Shown piece after piece: positions 8,455 through 17,814 of a stretch of 64,000 nucleotides of DNA. The notes under the pieces are model-generated. The model saw nothing but the letters and a program-made list of their open reading frames with translations. It made no database searches and had not been told where the DNA came from. This stretch comes from Chrysophaeum taylorii. Taxonomy: Eukaryota > Sar > Pelagophyceae > Pelagomonadales > Pelagomonadaceae. The stretch is taken from NCBI GenBank assembly GCA_029834535.1, contig JAQMWT010000524.1, positions 248,001 through 312,000 on the forward strand, in the 5' to 3' direction. The translations under genes were made by a program, and so were the position numbers. The number at the start of each line of letters is the position of its first letter. Within the stretch, counting starts at the first letter, position 1.

Positions 8455-9384
8455 CTAGCGGTTCGCCGTGAGGTTTGAGGCATAGGAGACGCGCTCTTTG
8501 GTATCCTGGGCGAGGGCCTTGCCGTAGCCGGAGACGTAGCCCGCGGAGAGGCCGCCCTCGGTGGAAGGGTCGCGGGTGGAGGGCTTGGCCCACTCGATCT
8601 TGAGGATGAGATGGTCGTAGCCATGGCCCTGAAGGGCCTTCATGGCGCGCGCCGCGTCGTCGCGGCTATGGTAGGAGACAAAGGCAAAGCCGCGGGAGAC
8701 CATGGTCTCGCGGTCCTTGGCGAGGTAAATGCGCGCGATGCGGCCGTAGGGCGTAAAGAGCGCCTGGAGATCGGCCTCGGCCGTGTCCTCGGAAATGTTG
8801 GTCACGCGGAGAGTCGCGTGCTCGCGATCGTCGTAGCTCTGCATGCGCTGGAGGCCCGAGCCCGCCTGCTGGGGCTGGCCTCGAAGCGAGGGGGGGACGT
8901 AGGTCGACTTGGTTGGCGCCGGGGCCTCGGCGGCCACGGGCTTGGTCTCTTCCTCCTCCTCGGGAACAGTCTCGGAGACGTTGTACTTCTGCTGGAGCTT
9001 GCGCCACATCTGTTTTTTGGCGAATTCGTTCATCGCTTCCTTGGCGGCGGCAGCTTGCGGCTCTTCTTCGTTTTCGAGTGTTATGCGCTCCTCCTCGCGC
9101 TGCCGGATCGTCACGTTCGATTCGTCCGTCGACGTCAGGGCCGCGCCGAATTTCTTCAGACGAGATCGCCGCTGCCCGACCCCAACGGATTCGCGCGAAA
9201 CTTCGGCCACGACCTTCACCTGCTTCACCGTTCGCACGCGCTGGCCCGCGCTGTTCATGCGATACTCCGTCACGGTCTTTACCCCGTTCGAGTCGGGCGC
9301 GCTCTCCGACCGCGCCGGCAGGACTTCGTCGTCTTCGTCGTCGTCGCCCCAGGCCCGCTCCTTGATCTTCGAGAGGCTTGACAT
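8455..9384 (-). CDS. EIF3G: Eukaryotic translation initiation factor 3 subunit G
   Basis: 309 residues from the ATG at 9384 (MSSLSKIKERAWGDDDEDDE). The N-terminus matches the eIF3g domain: an acidic W-containing start, KTVTEYRMN, GQRVRTVKQVKVV and a basic RRSRLKKFG segment. The middle is Glu/Ala-rich, with MWRKLQQKY and STYVPPSLRG, both typical of eIF3g. The C-terminus is one RRM (about 190-267) with RNP2 LRVTNI and RNP1 RGFAFVSY. It acts in the eIF3 complex on the 40S subunit during scanning and reinitiation. Oddity: the protein has no Cys at all, so the CCHC zinc knuckle present in animal, yeast and plant eIF3g is absent. The stop TAG is immediately followed by the double-hairpin repeat. 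Confidence 0.93.
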   Translation of the reverse strand: MSSLSKIKERAWGDDDEDDEVLPARSESAPDSNGVKTVTEYRMNSAGQRVRTVKQVKVVAEVSRESVGVGQRRSRLKKFGAALTSTDESNVTIRQREEERITLENEEEPQAAAAKEAMNEFAKKQMWRKLQQKYNVSETVPEEEEETKPVAAEAPAPTKSTYVPPSLRGQPQQAGSGLQRMQSYDDREHATLRVTNISEDTAEADLQALFTPYGRIARIYLAKDRETMVSRGFAFVSYHSRDDAARAMKALQGHGYDHLILKIEWAKPSTRDPSTEGGLSAGYVSGYGKALAQDTKERVSYASNLTANR

Positions 9385-9621
9385 CGCCGACACGCACGAT
9401 ACCTTACCCTCGAGGACAGGACAGGACTCAGGACACTGGACAGGAGTCAGGACAGGACAAAAAGGAGGGAGGGAGGGGGGGGACTCTTCTTCTGTGTTTG
9501 TTGTGGAAATAAAATGGAGGAAAACAACCAACAACCAACAAAGTCGAGGAGTGACTAACTAACTAACTGAACTACCTAGTGCAAAAAAAAGGAAACGTCC
9601 GCTCACAGGCTGTCGTCGTCG

Positions 9622-10620
9622 CTAGTCGAGGTCGCGGACGAGAGCCTGGAGGTGCTTGAAGTCATCGTGCGAATTTTTGAGTTGTTTCTCGTCGGCCTCG
9701 CGGTCCAAGGCGAGCTCGAGCTCGCGGTCGCGCGTGAGGAGCGCGTCGTCCTCCTCGTCCTCCTCGTCTTCCTCCTCGTCGTCGTCGTCGGCGTCAAAGT
9801 CGAAGTCGCCGTCGGGCAGGGTGCCGTCGTCGTTGGCGCGGACGTGGACGAAGACGGTCGCGGGTCCCCAGCTCATCTTGTAGCGCTTGCGGTGCACGAC
9901 GTGGAAGGTGGAGGTGTCGTCTGGCAAGCCCTTGGTAAAGGTAATAACGACGGCGCCGGGTTCGAGATTCTCCGCTCGTCGCGCGAGCTGGTCCATGAGA
10001 TCGTCTTCGAAGCAGGTCGAATTCGCGAAGACGAGATCGGCGTCGCTCCAGTCGTAATCGAGGAAACTCCCTTTGACGAATCGGACGCGGTCGTTGACGA
10101 CTAGAGCCCTGGTCTTTTTGTCGTAGGCGCGACGGATAGTCTCTGCCGCGTCGTGAAGCCTATCCAGTATTTCGATGCCCGTACACTCGTCGAAGTCGCC
10201 CAGAAGTCGAGCAGCGAAGACTGCGCGGCCCGAGCCGCTCCCGAGATCGTAAAATCTTTTTTTTTTGAGCTTTCTCACCACGCGCGCGAAACTAGAAAAA
10301 TCGACCTCGCCGTATACGAGGCTCTTGTTGTCGTTGCCTTGGCGATCTGCCTTGGAGAGGGACTTGGCGACTTCGAGCGGGCACTCGGCGTAGAGATCGC
10401 TCAGCATCTCGAAGGCCTTTGATTCGAGGAGACAATTGATCGAGTTAACGAGCGACGCGTCCGACGACGACGTCTCCGAATCCTCGAAACGCTCGAGAAG
10501 CCGTACCAGCTCGGGATCGCGCGCGAGGATCAGCTCCTTCATCACTGCCTTGCCGTTCTGCGAGATGACCCCGTCCTTGGCGAGGAGCGCTGCGAGGAGG
10601 TAGAGCTTGGCCTGGGCCAT
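9622..10620 (-). CDS. DOT1-like class I SAM-dependent methyltransferase
   Basis: 332 residues from the ATG at 10620, chosen because the region upstream is low complexity and overlaps the divergent gene's promoter. Residues 1-95 are helical. YGEVDF (103-108) precedes the SAM-binding motif I FYDLGSGSGR (123-132), and an acidic post-I residue follows in CTGIEILDRL. FVKGSFLDYDW and DLVFANSTCF (about 181-204) match motif II and the Asn-containing motif of DOT1-type enzymes; PGAVVITFTKGLP follows. The C-terminus is an Asp/Glu tract and a charged helix. DOT1 proteins methylate histone H3 Lys79; whether this short protein acts on histones is uncertain, and another protein substrate is possible. It is divergent from the sorting nexin gene, 149 bp away. 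Confidence 0.65.
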   Translation of the reverse strand: MAQAKLYLLAALLAKDGVISQNGKAVMKELILARDPELVRLLERFEDSETSSSDASLVNSINCLLESKAFEMLSDLYAECPLEVAKSLSKADRQGNDNKSLVYGEVDFSSFARVVRKLKKKRFYDLGSGSGRAVFAARLLGDFDECTGIEILDRLHDAAETIRRAYDKKTRALVVNDRVRFVKGSFLDYDWSDADLVFANSTCFEDDLMDQLARRAENLEPGAVVITFTKGLPDDTSTFHVVHRKRYKMSWGPATVFVHVRANDDGTLPDGDFDFDADDDDEEEDEEDEEDDALLTRDRELELALDREADEKQLKNSHDDFKHLQALVRDLD

Positions 10621-10769
10621 TTTTGTTTGATGTTCCTCGCTCTCAAAACGGACACCAAACCGTTGTAAACAAACAAACAAACTAACTAACAAACAATTTA
10701 AAAACAAGCAAACCTTTGGTCCTCCTTTGATCATCATCATCATCGCTTCAACAACAACAAGAACCAACA

Positions 10770-12295
10770 ATGGAGGAGGAGGAGGAGGAGGAGGAGGTCG
10801 AGAGAGAGCGGCTGGAGACGTTGGATCTCGAGGGCGAGGAGGAGGAGGAGGAGGAGATTCGGGCGAATCCCTGCAGCGCCGTCCAGCATCTGATCGAGGA
10901 GGGCGGACCCCTCGCGCGGATGGCGGCGGCGGCGGCGAGCGCTCGGAAGAAGTACTTTGAGCAGTCCGAGGAGGAGGGTGATAGCCCCTCGCGCCGGCGC
11001 CGCGACGTGTCGGGGATAGAGCGGGTCGTGTCGGTGGAGGTGCGGCCCAAGCTCGAGAGTTTGACGGTGACATCCAAGGTCCGTTACGAAGGGTGCGACG
11101 CGGAGCTCACGATCGGCGGGACCCTAACCCGAACCGTTTCCGACTTCGAGTGGCTGCGTCGCCGGCTCGTCGACGAGTTTCCGGGGTGTGTGGTGCCGCC
11201 GTTGCTCGGGAAGGACCCGCCCGCGCTGAACCGGTTCGTAGCGCGCGTCGTCGAACACCCGGTTCTAACGTCGAGCGGGAATTTGCTCGAACTGATCTCG
11301 TTCTCGGATTCCGAGCTGAAAGAAACCAAGCTCCGATCGCCCTCGAGGCCGCCGCCGCTTTTGGTGCGGGTCGGGGCCGTGATATTGGATGTCGTGGGGG
11401 ACGCGACGCCCGTCGACCTGACCCCGCACCCGAAGCGACGCGAGGCGGACGTTCGAGAGCTGTACGCGTGGGCGCGCGACCAAGCCGCCAAAATGTCCAA
11501 GTGCGAGCGAGAGTGCGCGTTGGGGGTGGCGGCGCTCGCACAATTCGAGACCATGGACAAGAGCGTGCGGGCGGCGTTGGTGGGCGATCCCGACGACGAC
11601 GACGCCGCGACGACGAGGGTCCGCCCGCGTCGGGTCCCGCCCGAGCCCTCGCGGCGCTCCGCGAACTCGTCGGTCTCGCCAAGGCGCTCTGCGAGGCGAT
11701 CCAAGGCCGAGAACGAACGAGGCTGCAGCTCGTCGCCGCCAAGAACGCCCTCGAGCTCAACAAGGTCTCCGACACGGCGCGACGCGCGATGGAGAACGCG
11801 GCGTGCTCGCAGCTCGAGGCCGCCCGCGACCTCGAGGCCGGTCGTCCCGCCGAGAGAGAAGGATGTGACGAGCTCCCCGTCGAAAACGTTGATGACGACG
11901 AGGGTGGTCGTCGTCGTCCTCCAGGGTGGGAAAATATTGTCGAAACTCTCAAGACGAGGGCGGCGACCCTCGGGGGCCTTGGTCTCCGGGTCGTCTCCAA
12001 GCTCTCGACGGCCGCGGCGAACGCGTCTTCGGGCGACCGAGAGGTTCGGAGGGCCCGCGACCTCGTCGCGAGCCTCGAACGCCGCTTTTCCGAGGCCGAT
12101 TCCAGGCTCACCGCCGACGCCCCGGCCCTCAAACAAGCCTGGGATGACCTCCAGCTCCAGGCCTTCGAGAGCTTTGCGATCGGAGAGCAGAACCGCGCCG
12201 ACGTCGCGCGCGCCAAAGCCGACGGCGCGGCCCTCAAGCTTGCCGCGAAAAAAGCCACCACCACCTCCTCTACAACGACGACTGAAATTATATAA
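10770..12295 (+). CDS. PX-domain sorting nexin, two exons with a 38-nt intron
   Basis: Start ATG at 10770. Exon 1 (10770-11579) encodes an acidic N-terminus, an Arg-rich linker and a PX domain at about residues 90-185 (LTVTSKVRYEG, DFEWLRRRLVDEFPGCVVPP, LNRFVARVVEHP), which binds phosphoinositides on endosomes. The open frame then degenerates, while the next frame becomes coding-like (ARALAALRELVGLAKALCEA and long helices). An intron at 11580-11617, starting gtgggc and ending cgacgag, joins the two frames exactly. Exon 2 (11618-12295) encodes about 225 helical residues consistent with a BAR-type C-terminal domain of the SNX1/2/5 type. A single-base frameshift in the GAC repeat is the alternative. 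The stop is 13 bp from the convergent TilS stop. Confidence 0.7.
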
Positions 12296-12308
12296 TAATA
12301 AGTATTTT

Positions 12309-14021
12309 TTAATGCAGCAGCAGCAGCCGCCTTCGAAGCAACCGCAGAGTTCCCCCGCCGTTTTCTTGGGGAACGTACTCCGCGCGCCAGTCTCTCGACA
12401 ACTCGCAGAAGCAGCTTTTTTTTTTTTCTTGGCGGCGCGCCGCGGCGCGAGAAAGCCACGCGGCGAAATTCGCGAGGGACCGGTTGGACGGTCTCCTTCC
12501 CCCCTCGTTGAGCTTGAGGGTGAAGACGTCCACCCACAGCATCTCCGACGACGACGACGATGTAGAAGAAGAGTCGCGGAGCATCCAGGGCTCTACGGGC
12601 ATTTCGATCACGCGCCCGTCTTCGAGCGTCGTCGCCTTCGTCTCCCAAAAGTCGTCGAGCTGGCGGCGCCAGGCGGCGTGGAGAAAGGACAAGTGGTCCG
12701 CAAGCCGCTCGAGCCCCGGCACGAGGAGCGGCTGCTTCTCAAAGACGAGCGGAAGCCAGTCGTCTCTGAGCCTGCCGCGCTCGCACGCCGGGTCCGTCGA
12801 GTCGCGACAATGCGGAACCCGGAACGCCGCCGCGGCTTCGTAAATGTCGCTCTTCGGCACCTCGAGGAGCGGGCGCCAGGTCCGGACGCCTTGCTCCACC
12901 GCGTCCTCCCGCATCCCGCGGAGCTCGTCGTAGTGCTGGCCCTTGTTGACGTTCGTAAACAAGTTCTCCCGCGCGTCGTTCCTGTTGTGGCCGAGCACTA
13001 CCGCGTAGTCCTCGTCGCCGCCCGCCTTTTTGTAGAGCCCGAACCGCGTCTCGCGCGTGATGTCTTCGTAATCCTCTCGCGCGATGCATCCTCTTTGGAG
13101 TTCGGACACGTTGCGCCTATATAATGGCACGCCGAGCTCCGCGCAAAACGACGCGACGAAGTCCGCCTCCGTCCGCGACCGCGCGCGGTTTCCGTAGTCG
13201 ACGTGCGCTGCCACCACCGGCGCCCCCAACCGGGCCGCGAGATACAGCAGCACCATCGAGTCGACGCCACCGCTCACGCTCACTACGAATCGACTCTCGG
13301 CGCGGTCTCTCAGCTTCCTCCGCAACGTCGCGTACGCGGCGAGCGAAGCCGACCGATCCGCGTATCGCTGCTCCCAGGCCGCCTCAATGCCCTCGGGGAC
13401 CGCCTCGAGGACGTCGCCAAACCTCCACCACTCGGGGGAAACCCCCTTTTCGGCCTCGATTAGAGCGGTGTTCGCGCGACACAACGCTCTAATCGAGGCA
13501 GTCTCGAACCTCCGCCACGCCTTGTCGTCCGCGCCGGGAAGCTCCCGCCACCGCCGCGCGTGCCGCAAACACTCCTCTATCACTTCCGGCTCGAAGGTGT
13601 GCCGCAGCGGCAACAACACGAAGCACTGCCGCGCCGTGTCCCACTCGTCCGCGGCCGCCGATTCTAGAAGTCGTCGCGACGTCGCGACCGCGAGCGGCGC
13701 CGTCGCCTCGACCAGCGACTCGGCGGCCTCGACGCGCGCGCAGTGCCGCGACACCTGGTCCCACAGCACCACGTGCGCGAGCAGCTGCTCGGCCGGCTCT
13801 GCCGAGATGCCCCCGACCATTTCTTCTTCTACGTCTTCCAACCCGCGCCATCGCTCCAGGCTCGGGCCCCACCGCTCCGCGACGACGCGGTCGAACGCCA
13901 CCGTCGAAGAAAACCACCTTTCCCGCGCTTCGCTCGCGAACCAGAACTCGAGCAAAGCCGAACACTCGCTCGCGGGCATCCATCGCTGCGCGAGCCCGAT
14001 CAAAGACGCGCCTACCCGCAT
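12309..14021 (-). CDS. DUF924 - tRNA(Ile)-lysidine synthase (TilS) fusion
   Basis: 570 residues in one uninterrupted frame. Residues 20-185 match the bacterial DUF924 family: LLEFWF near the start, HVVLWDQVSRH at 83-93 and FVLLPLRHTFEPEV around 134-146. The PP-loop SGGVDS lies at 250-255, followed by HVDYGNRARSRTEADFV, LGHNRNDARENLF and LRGMREDAVEQGVRTWRPLL, the order seen in TilS N-terminal domains. TilS makes lysidine at C34 of tRNA-Ile(CAU), so the codon AUA is read as Ile. The C-terminus has low-complexity Ser stretches and a basic tail. No clear plastid or mitochondrial presequence is visible. Ochrophyte TilS is usually plastid-encoded, so a nuclear fusion gene is notable. It is divergent from the next gene, 105 bp away. 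Confidence 0.75.
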   Translation of the reverse strand: MRVGASLIGLAQRWMPASECSALLEFWFASEARERWFSSTVAFDRVVAERWGPSLERWRGLEDVEEEMVGGISAEPAEQLLAHVVLWDQVSRHCARVEAAESLVEATAPLAVATSRRLLESAAADEWDTARQCFVLLPLRHTFEPEVIEECLRHARRWRELPGADDKAWRRFETASIRALCRANTALIEAEKGVSPEWWRFGDVLEAVPEGIEAAWEQRYADRSASLAAYATLRRKLRDRAESRFVVSVSGGVDSMVLLYLAARLGAPVVAAHVDYGNRARSRTEADFVASFCAELGVPLYRRNVSELQRGCIAREDYEDITRETRFGLYKKAGGDEDYAVVLGHNRNDARENLFTNVNKGQHYDELRGMREDAVEQGVRTWRPLLEVPKSDIYEAAAAFRVPHCRDSTDPACERGRLRDDWLPLVFEKQPLLVPGLERLADHLSFLHAAWRRQLDDFWETKATTLEDGRVIEMPVEPWMLRDSSSTSSSSSEMLWVDVFTLKLNEGGRRPSNRSLANFAAWLSRAAARRQEKKKSCFCELSRDWRAEYVPQENGGGTLRLLRRRLLLLH

Positions 14022-14126
14022 TCTGTTCTCTCTGGTGTTTTGTCAAAAAAGCAACACAAGGGTTAGGATTCATTCCTTCCTTCCTTCCTTGCTTGAATTC
14101 GCGTTCTGGACGCTCTTCTTCTGCCC

Positions 14127-15071
14127 ATGTCGTCGTCACAGGTGGTGCTCCACATTGCTATCTACGCCGCTGGGACCTTCTACGCGAACCCCCTCAAGGT
14201 TTTCCTGAACGCGGTGGTCGGCTCGCGCTACGCGATCGCTTTCGGCCACTTCCGTCGCGACCATTCCGTGCCCCTGAACATCATCCTCCATGCTCTCTGC
14301 CTCGTCATCCAGGTCCTCGGAAACTTCGCGATGCTCCACGTCTTCGACCAGGCCTTGGGGACACCCCTCGCGACGGTGACGGCGCTTACGTGGACAGCCT
14401 TCCTCGCGACGACCCCCTCCCCCGTCTCCGTCAGACTCGCGTCTGCCGCGAGCATTCTGATCGCCTGGGCCGCGCGCCAACAAGTCGCCGCCAGCTTCAC
14501 GCACCTCGCGCTCCTCCAAGCCCCCTTCGAGATCGCCTGCTATTGGCTCATTCTCCCCTACCATGGTTTCGAAAGACCAGACGTCCCCCGCTTGACGGCG
14601 ATGCTCGTCGCGCGCGTCGCCCTCTGGTGCGCGCTCGCCCCCGTCCGAGGCATTCTCAGGCCCGTCGCGACGCTGGGAAACGCCCTCGCCATCCTCACCC
14701 TCACCCTCGGCTCGGTGGTCCGCGCCAAGGACAACATGCCGCTCTGCGAGCACCTCGGTCTCGCCGCCTGGGCCCCCGCGCTCCTCCTCGACGCTCCGTG
14801 GCTTTTCTTTCTCTGCATCAGCTTCGTCGGCCAGGCCCTCCAGGGCGTTTCGCACCAACTCACCGGCCAGGAAGGCACTCTTCCCCAGCTCAACGACGCC
14901 GCGCACGAGCTCGCCCACTGTGCCTACTTTCCCAACCTCGTCTTCCAGACCATACACCACTCCCTCAAAGGCCCCTACGCCCCCACAGTCAAAGCGCTCC
15001 GCGACTACCCCGACCCCCGCTCCCGCCAAGCCATGGGCCTCGACGACACGACGGGGGGGAAGGCCGACTGA
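14127..15071 (+). CDS. Polytopic membrane protein, possibly DUF962/Mpo1-like
   Basis: 314 residues, mostly hydrophobic, with about seven to eight predicted membrane segments. The N-terminal motif FGHFRRDHSVPLNIILHALC resembles the H-x(n)-P-x-N-x(3)-H pattern of DUF962/Mpo1 proteins, and GQALQGVSHQLTGQEGTLPQL near residue 235 resembles their second conserved block. Mpo1 of yeast is an ER Fe(II)-dependent dioxygenase that removes one carbon from 2-hydroxy fatty acids. This protein is longer than canonical Mpo1, and its second block has His in a slightly different setting, so the assignment is tentative. The C-terminal 40 residues are hydrophilic. The start is the first ATG, 105 bp from the divergent TilS gene. 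Confidence 0.55.
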   Translation: MSSSQVVLHIAIYAAGTFYANPLKVFLNAVVGSRYAIAFGHFRRDHSVPLNIILHALCLVIQVLGNFAMLHVFDQALGTPLATVTALTWTAFLATTPSPVSVRLASAASILIAWAARQQVAASFTHLALLQAPFEIACYWLILPYHGFERPDVPRLTAMLVARVALWCALAPVRGILRPVATLGNALAILTLTLGSVVRAKDNMPLCEHLGLAAWAPALLLDAPWLFFLCISFVGQALQGVSHQLTGQEGTLPQLNDAAHELAHCAYFPNLVFQTIHHSLKGPYAPTVKALRDYPDPRSRQAMGLDDTTGGKAD

Positions 15072-15636
15072 GGATGGGATGCCATGCCATGCCATGGCAG
15101 CAAATATGGCAGCAAATATGGCACACACCTACCTGACTCTCTCTCTCTCTCTCTCGATCCCCAAGTTATTTTACGAGTATAATAGCACCTTGTTTGACAC
15201 CGCCGCCGCCGCCGCCGCCGCCAGTCCGGGGCGGCTTAGGGGACATATGACGTCGTAAAAACGACCGTTGACGCAATAACCTCCGACTTCTTGTGACGCA
15301 AAATTATTTAAGGCGCTCCTCAACTAATGGCGCAAGACAGAAACAAATAAGTCCGTGCTTCTACTACGGATCCTCCTTTAGTATCAAGGCCGGCTGTGTC
15401 GGCGCGAGAGCTTCTCTACTCCGCGCGCTTCTTCTCGGAGCTAACACGACGAGTTCTCCGCTGACGACAGAAAACCGACAGGCGCTACCAGCAGAAGGAA
15501 AGGAAAAAGGAAAGGAAAAAGGAAAGACATAATGGTGCTTCGACCGATCCCAAAGTTTTATAGCACTTTCAAAAAGTGTTATTTATTACCCTAATTGTTT
15601 GTTACCCTCGAAAATTACAAAAATTGCGACGAGGAT
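15072..15636. other. Intergenic region with simple repeats
   Basis: It contains a gccat repeat followed by two copies of ggcagcaaatat (15077-15122), a (ct)n run (15137-15155), a (gcc)n run (15199-15222) and a purine-rich ggaaaggaaaaa tract (15495-15528). No gene is evident. Confidence 0.55.
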
Positions 15637-16425
15637 ATGGTGGTTGTCCTTCTCTTGGCGGCGGCGGCGGCCGCGGGCGCCAGGACCAAGGTGATCGTGC
15701 TCCACAAACACCTCAGCTTCCACGGCGGGACCACCCTCTGCAATGTCGCGAAGAAACAGCCGCATCGCGTCGTAGTACCCGGCGCCGTCGGCACTGCGGC
15801 CAACACTTCCGCCTGCATGCTCCGGCTCTTTCAGCGCAACACTGGAGATGCCCACTGGGTGCACGAATCCCGGCACTACAACTTCGTCATGTTCGAAAGC
15901 GACTACGCCTCGGACTTCTTTCCGTTTCCCAGGTTGCGAACGTCTCCGGTGCGATTTTCGACGGTCGTCAGACACCCGATGCCCTTATGTGCCAAAGTTT
16001 GCGGCGACCCTCATCACCGGAACAAGTACTCGCTCAATTTCGGGATGCGCGCCTTTTTGCCTCGCACCCACTGCCGCCATTGCTCGTCAAAGCAGCTCAT
16101 GACCGCGCTCCCGATCGCGAAGGAACACCTCCGTCAATTCGACGTCGTCATGATCTTGGACTACTTCCAAGAGACGGCGCGAATGCTCTGCGTCCTTTTT
16201 GGCTGGGAAACCTGCTCGGTCGACGTTTCTAAATCCAAGCTCTCGAGATACGACCACCCAAGAAACCCCGAGGCGCTCGCCAGATCTCTCTTCCTCTCGA
16301 AAAACTGCACCGACTTCGACGGCCTTCTCCTCGAAAACAAGCCCTCCCTTCTCCTCTTCGACTTCGCGAAGACCCTCGCGATCCAACAGCTCCAGGCCCT
16401 CGGCCTCGACCCCGGCTTCGACTAG
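15637..16425 (+). CDS. Secreted or Golgi sulfotransferase-like protein
   Basis: 262 residues from the ATG at 15637, preferred over an upstream in-frame start because it begins a classic signal peptide (MVVVLLLAAAAAAGARTK). LHKHLSFHGGTTLCNVAK (near residues 21-38) has the spacing of a PAPS 5'-phosphosulfate loop in algal sulfotransferases of the 'GGTTL' type. STVVRHPMPLC (near 110) fits the 3'-phosphate motif. FDVVMILDYFQETARMLCVLFGW (about 167-189) is the characteristic 'family member looks after its partner' helix-strand block of these proteins. Several Cys residues suggest disulfides in the secretory pathway. The acceptor substrate is unknown. It is convergent with pirin. Confidence 0.6.
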   Translation: MVVVLLLAAAAAAGARTKVIVLHKHLSFHGGTTLCNVAKKQPHRVVVPGAVGTAANTSACMLRLFQRNTGDAHWVHESRHYNFVMFESDYASDFFPFPRLRTSPVRFSTVVRHPMPLCAKVCGDPHHRNKYSLNFGMRAFLPRTHCRHCSSKQLMTALPIAKEHLRQFDVVMILDYFQETARMLCVLFGWETCSVDVSKSKLSRYDHPRNPEALARSLFLSKNCTDFDGLLLENKPSLLLFDFAKTLAIQQLQALGLDPGFD

Positions 16426-16552
16426 GCGACGACCAACACCGCCGGAAGTATGTAGCTATACTACTTTCATCATCATCATCATCATCGTCGGACAACAAGC
16501 CTCCTCGCCTCGCGAAATCAACCGGCCGCGAGTATCCTTCTCTCTCGCGGCG

Positions 16553-17473
16553 TCAGGCGAGGCGGCGGTAGGCGCCCTTGTGCTTAATGAAAGTGCCCGC
16601 CTGGAGGTCGCGGAAGCAGTCTCCTATTTCGGCTTTGGTGTTCATGACGAAGGGTCCGTGCCAGACGACGGGCTCCCTCAACGGTCGGCCGGCGAGAAGG
16701 AGAAAGCTGAGACCCGCGGCGCCAGCCTGCCAGGAAACTATAGATTCGGCGTTGGTCCTCTCGAAGAGGACGCAGTCGCCCTCGGAAACAGTCGCGGCTC
16801 CAAAGGCTCCCCCGCCGGCGTACGCGTGGACGATACAAGTTTCGTAGCCAGCGGGGACCGTGTGGGCGTAGGTGGAGTTGGGGGTCATCATGAAGTCGAC
16901 GTACTGGACGTCCACTAGCGGTTGGACGGGGGCTTTCACGCCGTCGACGGTACCAGCGATAACGGCCGCGATTCCGCCCGCGAACTCGACTTTGGGAATG
17001 GCAGAAGCACTGATGTCGTTGTAGGAGGGCGGGTCCATCTTCCGGCTCTTCGGGAGATTCACCCACACCTGGAACCCGTGCATCGGTCCGCCCGGATGAT
17101 TTGTGCCCTCGTTGTGTTCGATACCCGAAGCCGCCGTCATCCTGCCGATAACCCTCGAACGCCGTAACGACACACAAACTCACCACTGCGCGTCCCCGGC
17201 GTACAGCGTGCCCTTGTTTCCCATGCTGTCCTCGTGCGACCCCTGGCCCTGCTTTATGTACATCACCGTGTCCATGCCGCGATGGGGGTGCCAGGGAGCA
17301 CCTGGAAACTCCCCCGGTTTGTATTCGGTCAGCGGCAGCTCGTCGACCATCAAGAACGGGTCCGTCTCCGCGGTGCTCACGTGGTGCGACCCGACGCTGC
17401 GCCGGATCACGAACCCGGCGCCTTCGCGCTGCGTTGGGGCCTTGAACTTTCGTGCGACTCCTCGCCCATCCAT
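16553..17473 (-). CDS. Pirin family protein, two exons with a 42-nt intron
   Basis: Exon 1 is 17184-17473 and exon 2 is 16553-17141. The intron 17142-17183 begins gtgagt and ends cggcag on the minus strand; splicing joins GDAQ-W to MTAASGIEHNE in frame, giving 292 residues. The cupin metal ligands of human pirin (H56, H58, H101, E103) correspond to H62, H64, H106 and E108 here. The motif APWHPHRGMDTV and the C-terminal GRPLREPVVWHGPFVMNT are diagnostic. Pirins are iron cupins described as transcription co-factors or as quercetin 2,3-dioxygenases; which applies here is not shown. This gene gives the cleanest evidence in the window for tiny GT-AG introns. Confidence 0.92.
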
Positions 17474-17814
17474 CTTCTCAGATGAGGACTATAGGGTTTA
17501 GCCGAAAGACCTCAAACGGATCTTCTCTATTCCTCTGCGTGTCGCAGCAGGGATCTGGCGCGCCCAAGAATCGAGAAAAATCACCGATTCGAGCCATCAT
17601 CATCCGTGCTCGAGGGCATCGTGGCGGGTACAACGCGGAGACTCGTGTCCCGCATCATGTGGCGATCCGAGCCGACAGCCCCTTCGGCCGACTCTAGTTC
17701 GTGTGCGACTAGTTCGTCTGCTCAAAGAGAGTTGATATTTCGCGCTAAGAGAAAACCAACAGCTCGAGATAGCCAAGGCGAAGGGCGCGCTACCGAGCGC
17801 GTACGGCAATAGGC
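17474..17814. other. Intergenic stretch
   Basis: It lies upstream of the pirin start and before the decayed repeat copy A. No gene or recognised signal was seen. Confidence 0.4.

Noticed and set aside
11107-12648. Minus-strand ORF of 513 codons opposite the sorting nexin
   Set aside because: Arg/Ser/Ala-rich antisense frame caused by GC-rich codon bias; it overlaps both the sorting nexin and TilS, which have domain support.
12296-13124. Continuation of the plus-strand open frame from the sorting nexin start across TilS
   Set aside because: After the PX domain this frame turns into Arg/Ser/Pro-rich sequence antisense to TilS; the spliced frame gives a sensible C-terminus and stop at 12295.
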